From Cololabis saira (lineage: Eukaryota; Chordata; Actinopteri; Beloniformes; Belonidae): a DNA stretch of 64,000 nucleotides. Position numbers and translations under genes: made by a program. Under the pieces are notes generated by a model. The model made no database searches and was not told the origin of the DNA. It saw only the letters and a program-made list of their open reading frames with translations. Every line of letters begins with the position of its first letter. Position 1 is the stretch's first letter. The stretch lies in contig NC_084607.1 of NCBI RefSeq assembly GCF_033807715.1, positions 15,234,441-15,298,440 of the forward strand. The letters are read 5' to 3'. Shown here in pieces: positions 1 to 11,731 of this stretch.

Positions 1-655
1 AAAGGGGCAAGGCTCAACTAAGATTATAGATAGATATTACTGTGCAACCTGTCCGTTCTGTTTTCTGAGACATACAGGGATATGGAATGAAACCTCTTCC
101 AGGCTAGGAGAAGGCTCTCCCGCCTGGCAGGAGCCACTCTGGGACCGTGACAGAGACATTCCAGGGCCTGAGTGGATGCTTGAGTAAAGGCTACTTGGAT
201 GCGACAGCTACTTGTTGCCGTAAACCTGGACACCTGGATTTCCCCATTTTTGACTGGGATGTATAACGGACTTTACACATGGTTATACTGATTTATTTGG
301 TTTATTTGTGAAATGCTCATCCATTATGAGATGTACAATTGTTTACAACATGAATATTCAGACTTCCACAGCTTTAAATTTATGATTGTTGTTGAATGCA
401 TTTGTATATTAATCTGTATGTATGGTTCTTGATATTTGTGGGTTTTCTCTTTTGTTGCTCTGCTTGTATCTTCACATCTGGTGGTCATGTGTAATATTGC
501 AGGATTGGGACTCTGTTTTGTCTATACAGCTAAGCAGGGTGTTCTATTTTATAAAAAGGGGGGTACAAAAACAACACATATATTTTTATATCCCAGTGGA
601 CATTTTTACATGGTTGATTTGAAAAACATGAATTAATCATGTTTTGAGTGGAAAT
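1..655. other. Unassigned left edge, possibly the tail of an LTR element
   Basis: No gene was recognised. Short open stretches on either strand have no familiar motif. A purine tract (A5 then G6) near 552-562 resembles a polypurine tract, which would fit the end of an LTR retrotransposon whose body lies off the left edge. This is weak inference. Confidence 0.2.
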
Positions 656-1160
656 TGTTAGGATTTAAAAGCTGAAAGCATTTTCCAACACTGGTGGGCT
701 TTCTCTTTATATTCAAAGTAACCTTGTATGCAGTAAGACACGGAGCCACCTCCTGGTGTTACGGGTAGACTGGAAGTTGAGTACAATATACATACCATTG
801 TTGAGAGGAGACATTGGGGGAGAAACAGATGTTTAGCATTGGGGGGGTTTATCTGCCACCTGGGGTGGCGCCCCAGGTGAGAGAAATAACAAAGGAGATA
901 GAAGTGACACCTTTTGGGGGTCTTTTACCGTTTCCCTCCACCAATGAAATTCACTTGCAAAGAACACCCCCTTTTAGAGTATAAAGTCAATTGAACTCTT
1001 GAAAACGGTGTGCATTTCTCTCGGACCCACGCGGTCTGAAGAAGTGTACCTCCGACCGGAGACAAATGTACCTCCGGCCGGAAAAACCTTGTGCTTGACA
1101 TGATTAAAAGTTGTATTAACCTGTAATTCTTTCCACTAGTCTTTCTTGATTCACCAGACA
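656..1160 (+). mobile_element. Possible LTR of a retrotransposon
   Basis: The stretch opens with TGTTAGG and closes with CCAGACA, so it has TG...CA ends. It contains a TATAAAG box near 980, an ATTAAA polyadenylation-like signal near 1104, and C+T-rich sequence between them, the usual order of an LTR promoter and R region. No second LTR or target duplication was found, so the borders are guesses. Confidence 0.3.
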
Positions 1161-1179
1161 AACGAACACGGACTATCTT

Positions 1180-1392
1180 TCACAACCCTGGTCCTCGAGG
1201 CACCCCTATCCTGCATGTTTTAGATGTTTCCCTGCACCAACACACCTGATTCTAATTCATGGTCCTAATTAGCTTGTCACCAAGGTCTGCACAACTCTGT
1301 TGATGACACAGGTACTTTTATCACGGTGTGCTGAAGCAGGGAAACATATAAAACATGCAGGACAGGGGTGCCTCGAGGACCAGGGTTGAGAA
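1180..1392. mobile_element. Palindromic MITE (hAT-like, widespread in fish)
   Basis: Arms of about 50 bp mirror each other. The left begins AACCCTGGTCCTCGAGG and the right ends with its reverse complement, CCTCGAGGACCAGGGTT, with CATGTTTTA / TAAAACATG inside. There is no coding capacity. A diverged half copy is present at 44220-44300. The hAT assignment is from recollection of similar fish repeats, not from a visible target duplication. Confidence 0.7.
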
Positions 1393-1651
1393 ACACTGGG
1401 CTAGGTTGATCTATGCCTGGAGCCCAGAGGACCAAACTGAAAAATACTGTTGACATGAGAAAGAAATGGAAGAAAAAGCCCACAAAAGCACTCAAAATGC
1501 ATGCTCTTTCAAAACGTTTATTTCATGCTTACTCAATTGTGTATTTCGTAGAATAATAGTGACATGACTTGTGTTTCAGTTTTTTTTTTTTTAACCTTTA
1601 GAAGTAAGGAAAGCATAATGCATAATGACAAAAGCATAAAGATGGATTACT

Positions 1652-1653
<2 letters not shown>

Positions 1654-1722
<69 letters not shown>

Positions 1723-1728
1723 GTATAT
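1654..1728. repeat. (TA)n microsatellite
   Basis: Uninterrupted TA dinucleotides followed by TATG variants. The sequence is self-complementary and can form a cruciform. Confidence 0.95.
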
Positions 1729-1894
1729 AGTCCAATAGCAGATCATGAATATATTGTAAGATAGTTTCAGTCCATTATGATATAGTATCAGAGAAAAAAA
1801 TCATATCTAAATCGGATTATGCGACTATAGTAAATGCTGACATGATCATATCTATGATTGTATTAATTAGTCAAACATAATCTAACCCAACTCT

Positions 1895-2100
1895 CTGTTA
1901 ATTCAATTCGCTTTTATTTATATAGTGTCTGTTACAATAAAAGGTGCCACTAGGCGCTTCCAAGAGCCCCAGATCATGACCCCTGAGCAATTATTACATA
2001 AACATAAACAATTGCAGGTAAAAACTCTCATAGTGGGAGAAAAACCTTAAGCTAAATAGTGGCAAGAAAAAGTCCTTTAGGAGCAGCTTGAACATTGTTG
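1895..2100 (+). repeat. Teleost interspersed repeat fragment of unknown class
   Basis: It starts with TTCGCTTTTATTTATATAG and contains a 'gcgcttccaagagccccag' block and an A-rich middle. This style of sequence is common in fish genomes. It resembles the start of the repeat at 5010-5450. No coding content was seen, and the remaining 2100-2535 stretch shows nothing recognisable. Confidence 0.4.
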
Positions 2101-2535
2101 CAATTAAATGATCCACATTAGGATGGTTTCAGTCAAATGGAGTCCAGTTTGTCCATGTACTGGTTAATTTCCTTAAAAACGTGTATTCATACGTTTCACT
2201 TTGTTTTTCCATTAGGTTAAATTATAAGGCATACATTTCCATTTCTCTGCAGATGTTTCACAGCTAAACCAATCCATGAAGCAAGATGAAGACAATCAGT
2301 TACGGTAGGTTACATACAGGTCTAAAAGACACAGGCTTGGTTTACTTATTTTATCTGCCTCAAAATTAAGACACAATTAGAACTGATATTTTTTAACCTG
2401 AACACCTGAGAAACACCCTAAGACTTATTCAGATTACAGTTTAACATTAACTATTCAAACTATAATTTTCTCTTGAACTAAAACCATTTTCCAAAACGAT
2501 GTGTCTGGCCTTTTCATTTTATGTCTTCATAGTTA

Positions 2536-3796
2536 CAGTTTTTCTCAGTCGCTTTGGTGCTATTCTCAGATCACTCTTAACATTTGCACAACACTTAGTG
2601 CATTTCTCAGAACAATTATCACAAACTGCAAAACCTAGTGGATGACCTGCAAAAGCGCGTCAATTGCTCAAAATGGATTGTCTATCCCTCAAAAGCAAGT
2701 ACTCATGTCAATGAAACTGTCAGTGTCGTCAAAATGAGAAGTCCTGTCACCATCGTTTATGAGCATGATAGTCAAATGGCTTTGTCATGTTTTCATTAGG
2801 ACACTATATTCTCTAAGAGTTTTCTAATGTAAAAAAAAAGGTCAGGACTTGGTGACACTACCTGAAAATGCTCAAGGCAGAACTATACACTACTTGTACA
2901 GCCATTTGAAAACTACAGTAAAGTTACACATTGCTGTAGTTAGGGGAGTAACTGAGTACAAGACACTGAATATGTATGTTTCACGAAATGTTTGAATGAT
3001 TGAATTCACAGTGGTTCTTCCAACATTTGGCTACACCCTCCGACCAGCCTCAGCCATTGTGAGGCCGTGATTGATAACATGGTCCACAATTGTAGCCCTA
3101 ATTTCATTAGGAATATGCGTATGTATTCGGCCTCTTCCCCCTCTTCCCCTGTTTTGTCCCCTTCCCCTTCCCCTTCCTCCCCGCATCCTCACCCCTCTTC
3201 CACCATGCTGACCTTCCATTTCTGTGTCACAGAATTGTAGAAATGGTACACATGTCTTGCTCGGTCTATATATGCTTGCCAAGTGATGGTTCATGGGATT
3301 CCGCCCTGAGTGATTGTGGACAAGTGGCTTGTCATTGGTTGCAACTAAATGCTTCACACACCTCCTCATGAGTGAAAACTGAAGTTCACCTGAGAGCAAT
3401 TGTTCAATTTAGAGAGATTTCCAGGAAAAAATGATAAAGAAAGGTATTACAGTAAATTAGCTTGACACAATTTGATAACTTGTTCAACAATTTTGTATGT
3501 AATGACTAAAGCAATGAAATGAGGACTATTAGTTTTTTAGGAAATGACTATTCAGCGTCCATAAGTATAGTTCATTTTGACTGACATGACATAAACAAAT
3601 GATAATGTTGTAAAACAGCAGAGAATTGTATGAGAGCAACTGATACATGTCCAAAAGCATTTGCAATTTGTTCAGAGGAAGGAGAAACTGCTACTATGAT
3701 GTGGACAAAGGACTACATGTTGTGGAGGTTGAACTAATAGTTATGAGAACTTTCATTCTGATCTGAGAATAGCACCAAAGCGACTGAGAAAAACTG
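2536..3796. mobile_element. IS630/Tc1/mariner-type DNA transposon, internally deleted
   Basis: The 38-bp terminal inverted repeats are identical: 2536-2573 begins CAGTTTTTCTCAGTCGC and 3759-3796 is its exact reverse complement. Both ends abut TA (2534-2535 and 3797-3798), the target duplication of this superfamily. The 1.26-kb body keeps only a broken N-terminal transposase fragment (minus, 2976-3219), so the copy cannot move itself. Identical repeats suggest a recent insertion. It lies just downstream of the APOL-like gene. Confidence 0.92.
2976..3219 (-). pseudogene. Transposase N-terminal fragment (Tc1/mariner-like)
   Basis: From an ATG at 3217-3219 the frame encodes a Gly/Arg-rich tract (repeated RGRG/GGRG) and then a helix-turn-helix-like segment with IPNEIRATIVDHV and GLTMAEAGRRV. 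A TAG at 3031-3033 stops the frame. Reading past it gives PNVGRTTVNSIIQTF, the expected second helix, so the stop is a point mutation within a once-longer gene. No DDE catalytic domain follows before the terminal repeat. The element is therefore non-autonomous. The family call rests on the TA-flanked repeats plus this DNA-binding segment. Confidence 0.75.
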
Positions 3797-3820
3797 TAAA
3801 AAGGCTCAGGTTAAATCCAG

Positions 3821-3826
3821 TTTAAT
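3821..3826 (-). promoter_or_regulatory. Possible polyadenylation signal of the APOL-like gene
   Basis: TTTAAT on the plus strand is ATTAAA, the common variant signal, on the minus strand, about 125 bp beyond the stop at 3949. It sits between the gene and the Tc1-like element. Confidence 0.3.
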
Positions 3827-3948
3827 AGGATAACCACGCCATCTGCTGTCCTAAAGGTGTAACTGCACAATTACTGTGGCAATCAGAGCAACGGAGGATT
3901 TGTGACGAGGGAATGCGCTCACAATGTTGCCCACAAGATGACACTATT

Positions 3949-4891
3949 CTACTTGTCCTTCGTTATATACAGAATGTAGATGAAGAATAAAGCTGCTGTC
4001 AAAAACCTGACCAGAAAAGTTATTTTAGAGGACATCTCGCATATGTAAAACGGTGTCTCCAGGACAGTTTTTCTTTTCTCTGACTCACTACTCTGGCTGC
4101 GGTGTAGCGAGTCATGCATCTTCTTCCATGAGTCCACCTCTGATTTCCACAGAGCAGCTCTGGCTCTGATAAACTGCGATACGTCCGTCTCGCTGCCTTT
4201 TGCCAGAATGATGCTGTCTTTACAGATGGAGTAAATACTCATGCAAAGGGAGATGTGGTTAAGTGCATTCCTGGCTGGCTGGCTGTTAAACATGGTGAGG
4301 GCTCTTTTCAGTGCTCCCTTACCAGGCTTCACCACAGCTTTACCACCATGTACAATTGCACCCTTGTTTGCTATCAACTTGCCATCAAAAGCATCTTTGC
4401 TAAGTGAATGAATGCCATATCCAACTGACCCAACATCTTTAAGACCGTATGCCACAGCCATGGCATGTGTATTTTTGATTTTAGTAGCTGGTTGACTGAT
4501 CACCTGGCCGAGACACTTCTGGAGACTCTCTACTTCACTCATGAAACTGTTAAAAACTTCATTTGCATTATTTTGATATTTATTTTTGACCCCAATCTCT
4601 GTGAATGTAGTGACAGCGCTGTTGATGGCACAGGTGATTCCCATCGCTGTTGTCAGACTCGGCATTAACGCCAAACCAGCAATAGACAGCACACCTCCTG
4701 CTGCTCCCACTGAACTCCCTATTACACTGGAGAACTTTGCCCCTTTATTCATCCGGTCTAGCTGAACAGCACACCTCTCCAGCTCGGTCAGAAACCGTAG
4801 CATCGTGGGCTGACGCTTTCTGAACTCACTGATGAAGTGAGAACAGGACACATCCTGGAACAAAAACAGCATTCGGAAGTCTTGGTTGTTC
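3949..4891 (-). CDS. APOL-like gene, terminal exon
   Basis: A 943-bp exon after acceptor cttcttgtctag. It begins NNQDFRMLFLFQDV and holds the APOL-type hydrophobic hairpin, a Gly/Lys-rich linker (GGKAVVKPGKGALKRA), further helices, and the C-terminal hydrophobic helix. It ends with TAG at 3949-3951. Confidence 0.8.
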
Positions 4892-4937
4892 CTAGACAAG
4901 AAGAAAAAGAAGATTTTGTTTTTGTTGTGTTTTTTTA

Positions 4938-4999
<62 letters not shown>

Positions 5000-6199
5000 A
5001 TTTTTATTTATAACACACTTTATATTTAGTAATCTCAAAGTGCTATAGAGCAGAAAAATAAAACATGATTTTTTTAAATATATTTTCAAAAAGAGCATAT
5101 AAAAGATATATTTAGCTATAAGCATTATCAAAAAGGTGAGTTTTCAGGTCCCGTTTAAAAGCCTCTGCAGTCTGTGGGGCCCTCAGATGGTTGGGAAGGG
5201 CGTTCCACAGCCTTGGAGCTGCAGAGGAAAAGGCCCGATCGCCCAACGTGCGGAGCTCGGTTCTGGGGACTTGGAGGGTGTTTTTGGATGCAGAACGGAG
5301 GTTGAATGGGGAGGTCTGGAGGGTGAGTAGTTCTTTTAGGTATTAGGGGGCATGTCCGTCCATGCACTGATGAGTGGGGAGGGAGAGCTTATACCCAATT
5401 CTGAGTGGGATGGGGAGCCAGTGTAGTGATTTATCTACAATGTAGTGACTACTATTAGTTATCTAAAGAATACAAACGTATCTACACCTTCCTACCTGAT
5501 TTCTTCAAGCTGGTCAACATGGCGAAGCATCTTTTGTATATCATTAAATGGCAAACCCACATCTAGGTAGACCGGAACCTCTTTCTTCACCATAGGGCTC
5601 AAATCACTGATGCAGCTGGTAATAAAACAGTTGAAAATGAATTTTCTGGTGACACAGATGCAAAAAAATATTTACCAAGCCAAAGAACACAAACTGTCAA
5701 GTTGATTATAACAATTAACCTTTTTTCCAGCCTCTTGCAGATGTTCTTGGAGACCTGTATGTATCTTTGCAGCTGATACACCATGATGTCTGCGTTCTGA
5801 AGTTTGGGAAGGAAGAATACATTTGCATCTCTTTTAAACTCCAGGAGCAGAGGGCAAATGTGCCGTGCAGCGATGATGACTGTCTGAACATGAGCGTTGA
5901 TGTCATCAGGCAGGTTTAAGACCTGATTCGCTGTGAATACATGCTCAGAGGTGACAGCCAGCTTCTCCAATGCATCCAGGAAGCGGTCCAGCTCCCTTAG
6001 GCCTATCAGGATGTTTTTAAAGACATCTGACACTTCTGTACTTCTGCTATCTGTATTCAACTGAAGTTTCTTGATCTTTTTCAATTCCTTTTGCCTTCTA
6101 TCCATCCATTTGGGGAAATTCCCACAGAAATCTCTCACTCTGTCAATGCTGTCGAAGGTATCTTTGATGTATTTGCTCAGGGCCTTGCAGAATCTCTTC
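3949..6199 (-). CDS. Apolipoprotein-L-like protein (three exons; 5' end not found)
   Basis: The coding parts are 6199-5720, 5615-5496 and 4891-3949. All internal borders are GT-AG and the phases agree, giving about 514 codons to a TAG at 3949-3951. The last exon has the APOL signature: a Gly/Ala-rich hydrophobic stretch (VIGSSVGAAGGVLSIAGLAL and on through TTAMGITCAINSAVTT) followed by amphipathic helices. APOL proteins are known to be membrane-inserting, lipid-binding proteins; the exact role here is inferred only. The first exon readable is rich in leucine-heptad helices. The C-terminus carries an extra hydrophobic helix (about 20 residues, near FLVRFLTAALFFIYILYI) just before the stop. A possible first exon is noted at 7973-8069. 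The second intron holds an AAT microsatellite and an inserted repeat. An alternative is another teleost helical membrane protein of the same fold. Confidence 0.75.
4938..4998. repeat. (AAT)n microsatellite in an APOL-like intron
   Basis: About 20 AAT units, only about 40 bp upstream (on the gene strand) of the terminal-exon acceptor. Length variation could affect the branch-point region. Confidence 0.95.
5010..5450 (+). repeat. Teleost interspersed repeat with a pseudo-coding body
   Basis: It begins with TTTTATTTATAACACAC and contains 'ggtgagttttcaggtcccg', 'gggaagggcgttccacagcc' and 'tgggatggggagccagtgtag', blocks that recur across fish genomes in this order. It is sense on the plus strand and inserted into the APOL-like intron, antisense to the gene. 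Class unknown. Confidence 0.6.
5496..5615 (-). CDS. APOL-like gene, middle exon
   Basis: A 120-bp exon between acceptor ttattaccag and donor GTAGGA. It encodes the segment LSPMVKKEVPVYLDVGLPF plus an amphipathic helix ending DQLEEI. The phase joins both neighbours without a stop. Confidence 0.75.
5720..6199 (-). CDS. APOL-like gene, first readable exon
   Basis: This 480-bp exon runs from an acceptor (ttgtgttacag) at 6200-6201 to a donor (GTTAAT) at 5719. It encodes 160 residues of mostly helical sequence, including RVRDFCGNFPKWMDRR and LRELDRFLDALEKLA. It enters in phase with one base completing a codon begun in an earlier exon, so at least one upstream coding exon must exist. Confidence 0.75.
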
Positions 6200-6202
6200 C
6201 TG

Positions 6203-7972
6203 TAACACAAATAAAAAAATGTCTGCATAAAATCAGCTGTCCAGACAAAACAAGTTCACTGTGCAATCAATAAATGCCAGTCTGTGTACTAATAGGACTT
6301 TGGACCACATGGCGACAAAACAGCTGAAACAAGTTCATGGTCAGTCCCTGCCAAGCGCCAACCATCTAACTTGCTTGGTACTGTGCCCTGGATAGCAAAG
6401 TCAAATCCTGGGGAGCCAGACTTTTTTTTTTTGTTTGTTTGTTTTGTTTTTTTGTATCTTTTAAATTTTTTTGTATTGAAAAGTAAAAAAATAAGGCTGG
6501 CTGGCCAGGCTAACAAGTCTTGGCAGAGGAGCTCAGTTATTACTTAAATAAACAGAAGCTTAACTGTGGTTAAATTCACATTAAGGCTCCAAAACTGGCA
6601 GCAACAACTCAAAGTCAAAAAGGGAAAGCACTTTTTTATTAATGTATTATTATTAATTAGTTTGGCAACTCACCTCAGTCTTCCTGGGGTTGAAAGCTAT
6701 TTTGATTATTTTGTCATGTCTGTCAGGAACTGTTATTTATAGATCCTATAAGCCTATTCTGGTTTTAAATACATCTAGCCTATGCGCATCTTAGACCGAC
6801 CTAAATCAAGCTCCTCATTGTTGGACAAACGCACCAAGAAAGCGGTTTAAGATGAGCTCATCCCTTCAGCTGGACTGAAACTGCCCTGTACAGGCATTAA
6901 CCCAGAAGTACAGGAAGAAACAATGTCCTGTTAAGTGCTAAACCAAGAGCTGGAGCTTTACGAAGCAAAGATACGGCCTCACAACGTGACTTACAATTGT
7001 ACAAGTTATTCAAAACTGTTATTAATTGTTAATAAATTAAACCTCAATAGAGCAAATTTAATTTGGAAATGTGAAATGAAAAAAAAACTAACATAGGATA
7101 ACTAGTTCTTGCCTGATTATACATATAGACTTCATTTATACTTATATTTCTGTATAATACTTTTTATTTACACTATCCTGTCTATTCACAGCAGTTAGAT
7201 TCCTTGTGACTTAATCAGTTATCATATTTAGGGTTAGGTTGGGTTATAAACTGCTTACAGGTTCAAAGGTGCCATCAGTACAGAAAGTGAAAGCGTTCCA
7301 TTTATATATTCATATATTGAGTGGATAAATGACAAATCAAAAAGAGAAATAAATTATACCAGATCCACATTCTGTGTTTTGTACCACCATTTTTATCTAA
7401 AAAATTATATCAATCCTGACTGGACCTGTTCTAGTACAGCAGTTTTGATCAAGTGTAGTCAACATGCTGAAAAATGGAGTGTAATGGACCGCAGTGAAGT
7501 TAGTTTTAAGTTGAATATTCGACAGACATTCGCTCTTGGGAACCTTCTCAGTTGCTCAGGGTCCAAGGAGACTCAGAGGAAGCCCCTCCAACATTTCAAG
7601 TGCACACAGCTAAAATCTCTGCAATACAGACGACTTTAACGACAGAACATAATTCACATCAGCCTTAAATATAAAGTGAAACAAAACATAAAAAAATAAT
7701 CACTTGGACAAGTGTAGGACAAAACTATGTTTTGGAAAGGTCTTTCTCAGAAGTAGCGGGAATCTCATAGATAAAACAGAGAATAAAGCCACCGACGTTA
7801 GTCTTTTATTAGATTTTTGAATGCTTACTTATAGGCTATGTACTTTTTGGGAATTATTTTTATTTTTTATAATGCAAAAAGAATCCGAGGATATAGTTAT
7901 GGGAAAATATACAGCCTATATTCACATGCATATTTTCTATATATAAAACAAAACATGAGCCTGAATACTTAC
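6203..7972. other. AT-rich interval upstream of the APOL-like exons
   Basis: No clear exon found. A homopolymer-rich patch (T/G) lies at 6420-6500. At 6667-6720 on the minus strand a short frame (KIAFNPRKTE) ends at a good donor (GAG|GTGAGT), but it has no support beyond that. Confidence 0.3.
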
Positions 7973-8069
7973 TTTTCCATTTATCTCCTGTTTCAGCTCC
8001 TGAATGCAAAGAAGGTGCAGTTTTGGTTTCGCTGCAAAGCTTTTTAAAGGTTTGTCCGGAAGTGACCAT
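7973..8069 (-). CDS. Possible 5' exon of the APOL-like gene (tentative)
   Basis: An ATG at 8067-8069 opens a frame of about 32 codons (starts MVTSGQTFKKLC) ending at a near-perfect donor, AAAA|GTAAGTATT. Its exit phase does not match the acceptor at 6199 directly, so another exon would be needed in between. It is listed because the donor is strong and the position suits a first exon. It could be chance. Confidence 0.2.
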
Positions 8070-9388
8070 GAAGCAGTAAACGGCTCAAATTAGTAAATTA
8101 TTTAATTATCTTTTTTTTATGCTCTTTAAAAAAACCTGTAGTTCTCAAAACGTGTTTGCAGCTGCGTCTGACAACTAGACCCAAACCACACAGACAGAAT
8201 ACTGGTCTGACCTGAGTGGACCCCACAGGGTGACTGAAATCTCCATCCCACTGTGTTTACTTTGTTGATAAGAGTATACCATGTTGTATTCTGACTTTCC
8301 AAGTTTGAATTCTGTCTTCAGGGAGTTCCAGTTGAAATATTGAAACTTCCAACCTCCACTTTACAAGTGAAACTCAGTAAAAGATGGAACTGCTTTGATC
8401 CAGACAAGTGTCATTTTCAAAATGAGGATGGATGAACATCAGGATGGAACATCAGGAGGTGTTTTGGTCGGGTTTTGCTTCTTACAAAGCCCCGGGTTGT
8501 CATCTTGGTGTCCAGTTGTTCCAACAATGGACCATCCTTTCTGGTTCAGGACATATGCCGGTTTATGGCCTCCTCGTCTCCCCAGTTAATGACCTTGCAA
8601 ATAAATGCCCTAACTGTCACGTCCTGCTGCTGCTGTTAGTCTCATCAGCCGTTTCCGTATTTTATAAAATAATAAATAAATAAATAAATAAAAACTACCC
8701 GTGGGTTGTACTGCTCAGGTTACATGATCAACAAACCCTCGACCCGCAACCCAGTGTCAGTTCTGATTACATTAGACCTGACCTGCGGATAAGACTACCC
8801 AGGGCCGCACCCTAAACACAGAACACGCGCTGTGCGTGGGGCCACATCTTCCAACTGGGGCCAAATCACAAGAAAACTCATGTGTCACTTGAAAGTAGGC
8901 ATGTTGTTGAAATAAACCTTTGTAGCACAATCACCTGAGCTGCCACTCATTATCTCTCTCACTGTCTAGACTGGAGAATTTTGTTTTTCGGCCCTGATGA
9001 ACATTTATTGAACGCCTTGTTAACGCGCTCTACATTCCCGCCGGTTGAAAATCTGGTAAAATGACCAGTTGGTCGTATATAAGCTAGACATTTTAGCCAA
9101 TATATAACATATTGGTTATAGTTTTATATCAATTTATGTTGTTAAGAAGTGTTCGACCTCATTGATGACTTTGCATCCAGAAAATAGAGACGTGTGCATC
9201 TGTAAAAGGAATGTTTAGTCCTGATTTCAGACCTGCTTTCAGTGTTTTTTGGGGGATTGAGGTGGTGGAAGTAACTTTCTCTTGATGAGTAATTGATGGC
9301 TATTTATGACTCGGATTTGTTTATTTTTGTATTTATTTAGTTCAGCTTACATTTTTTAATTCAATATTTATTCATTTCAGGTTTGAGT
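8070..9388. other. Intergenic, nothing recognised
   Basis: There is an (AATA)n tract at 8668-8693 and otherwise unique-looking AT-rich DNA. Short frames on the plus strand near 8395-8683 show no motif and no codon-like pattern. Confidence 0.3.
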
Positions 9389-9976
<588 letters not shown>

Positions 9977-10069
9977 CCTTATGACATTATGAGCAAAGGC
10001 TTTCAAGTGCCACTGTTTTCATTCACAATTTTGTTGCTGTTATTGAATGTTATTTAGTCAGTTTTGATG

Positions 10070-10385
10070 TCCCTGGCTCACTGTTCCTGGCTCACTGTTC
10101 CTGGTTCACTGTTCATTGGTTCACTTCTGGATAAAAAAGTATGTGTTATAGCTACCTTTTGAAATGCATAAAAAATAATAATGCATGAAAATCAATGTTG
10201 CTGCTCTGTGTTTTCTGTGTTTTTCATCTAAGAACATGGCATCATGGCAAAAAAATATCAATGTATAGTATATTTTATAGCTACCGTGTGAAGTGCTCAT
10301 TTTTTGCGCTGAGGGGTCAAAGTGTGAGTATTTGACAGTGCACAAAAAATAATAATGCATGAAAATCAATGTTGCTGTTCAATAT
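10070..10385. repeat. Small local duplications
   Basis: 'ctggctcactgttc' is repeated three to four times at 10074-10118. A roughly 35-bp block, containing AATAATAATGCATGAAAATC then 'aatgttgctg', occurs at 10172-10205 and again at 10346-10380. No gene is seen. Confidence 0.7.
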
Positions 10386-10489
10386 TGACATATCCCAGGC
10401 TGTAATAATCCAAAACTAAAAAATCTACTTTGCATGTAGTATATTGAAAATAATTCATTTTTTCTGTTTTTTTTCATCTAAAAACATGA

Positions 10490-11000
10490 TGGCATCGGGA
10501 CTCATTAGACAACGACCTTAAATTTGCAAACTCAATAAAAGCATACAAGATATTATTCAAAGCAAAGGTAATGGGCACATATATAGAAGCACAACAAGCA
10601 AACAAAGCAGAATGTACAAATGCATGAGATGAAATGACAACCTAAATTGATTTTGTCAGTTTCTTTTGCATTTTTTCACTTTCTGTTTTCAGAGCTATCA
10701 TTATTATTAGATGTATTATTATTATCATTATTATTACTATTATTACAGTTATTACAGCTATTGTTATTATTAATTACTATTATTATTATTTTGTGTAACC
10801 TCATGATACTTCATTTGTTCTTTTTATATATTCCATTATGTTAAAAGGTGGGCAAGATAAGCTTTATGCTTCAAGCCCAGACCTTTTTGGTCAAAATAAT
10901 CACAATGTTGACCAGGGAAAAACCTGTGAATGTTTGTTATCTTGTTTGTTGATTTTTATGCTTGTGATTGACCGAAATAAATATTAACTAACTAACTAAT
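10490..11000 (+). mobile_element. 3' end of a non-LTR retrotransposon (LINE)
   Basis: A short frame (FANSIKAYKILFKAKVMGTY) is followed by an untranslated tail with 'caatgttgaccagggaaaaa' and 'gtgattgaccgaaataaata', ending in tandem ACTA units at 10986-11000. Repeat-tailed 3' ends of this kind are typical of fish LINEs. An AT-trinucleotide tract at 10700-10790 interrupts it. The family is not certain. Confidence 0.55.
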
Positions 11001-11092
11001 TTTTCCGTGTCTGGATAAACTCTCTTATCAGTGCCTCATCACTAATAAACGGGGGAACATTGGACAAGGTGATTTATCTCGCCGCATTAAGG

Positions 11093-11206
11093 CTGATTTA
11101 TGGTTCCGCGTTACACCACACGCAGAGCCTACGGCGTAGGTTACGCGGCGACGCCGTAGGCTACGGCGAAGACTCTGCGTCGATTTAACGCGGAACCATA
11201 AATCAG
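11093..11206. mobile_element. Short palindromic MITE (CG-rich core)
   Basis: The ends CTGATTTATGGTTCCGCGTT and its reverse complement AACGCGGAACCATAAATCAG flank a core of repeated 'ctacggcgtagg/cctacggcgtagg' motifs. Related pieces sit at 14037-14085, 18615-18665 and 63798-64000, so the family is well represented here. Confidence 0.8.
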
Positions 11207-11529
11207 GCTTTATTCATCCGAGCAGCGGACTTGATGCTGCTGTGACCCACAACATGGCTGCAGTCCGTTAAATAACACATCCATGCTGCAGTCCTCCACA
11301 AGGAACAAGGAAACCCTGGCGAGATCTTAATACCGTGTTTCCCCGTCAGTCTGGTCAGAGAAACCAACAAACACGCCCCGACAAAAAAAATGGAGAGGTT
11401 TATTCTGTCGTTTTCAAGTCGGGCAGAATGAATGCTTCCTATGGTGTCTATAAAACATTTATCAGCTCCAACTCGGGTAAAATACTCTTTATTTGCTCCG
11501 TTACATAATGATATCTGCGCTACATAAAC

Positions 11530-11660
11530 GAAGCTGCGGCCGAGGGGTTGGTGACGTCATTGCAGCGGCACGCAACGAAAAACATAGAAGAGCGCTTGCG
11601 CAGCTGTGACGTAGGCATATTCCATTGATATATTCTACGTCATTCTGGTTCGAAGTCATT
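11530..11660 (+). promoter_or_regulatory. Candidate promoter of the 623-residue gene
   Basis: There is a locally GC/CpG-rich patch in AT-rich surroundings. It has a full palindromic cAMP-response element TGACGTCA at 11552-11559, a second half-site (TGACGTA) near 11607-11613, and an NRF1-like GCGCTTGCGCAG near 11592. It lies 70-180 bp before the first ATG. No TATA box was seen. This kind of CRE/NRF1 promoter is typical of broadly expressed or germline genes. Function is inferred. Confidence 0.5.
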
Positions 11661-11731
11661 TGACAATAATCCGTGCAGACGATCACAGCAAAACATTTTT
11701 GTTACACTTGATTAAACGCGTTCAAAACATA

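Noticed and set aside
3100..3215. Real Gly/Arg-rich RNA-binding gene
   Set aside because: The RGG tract lies inside a TA-flanked transposon and leads into a transposase helix-turn-helix.
11660..11731. Longer start for the 623-residue protein at 11660
   Set aside because: The codon at 11660 is TTG, not a normal vertebrate start. The first ATG in frame is at 11732.
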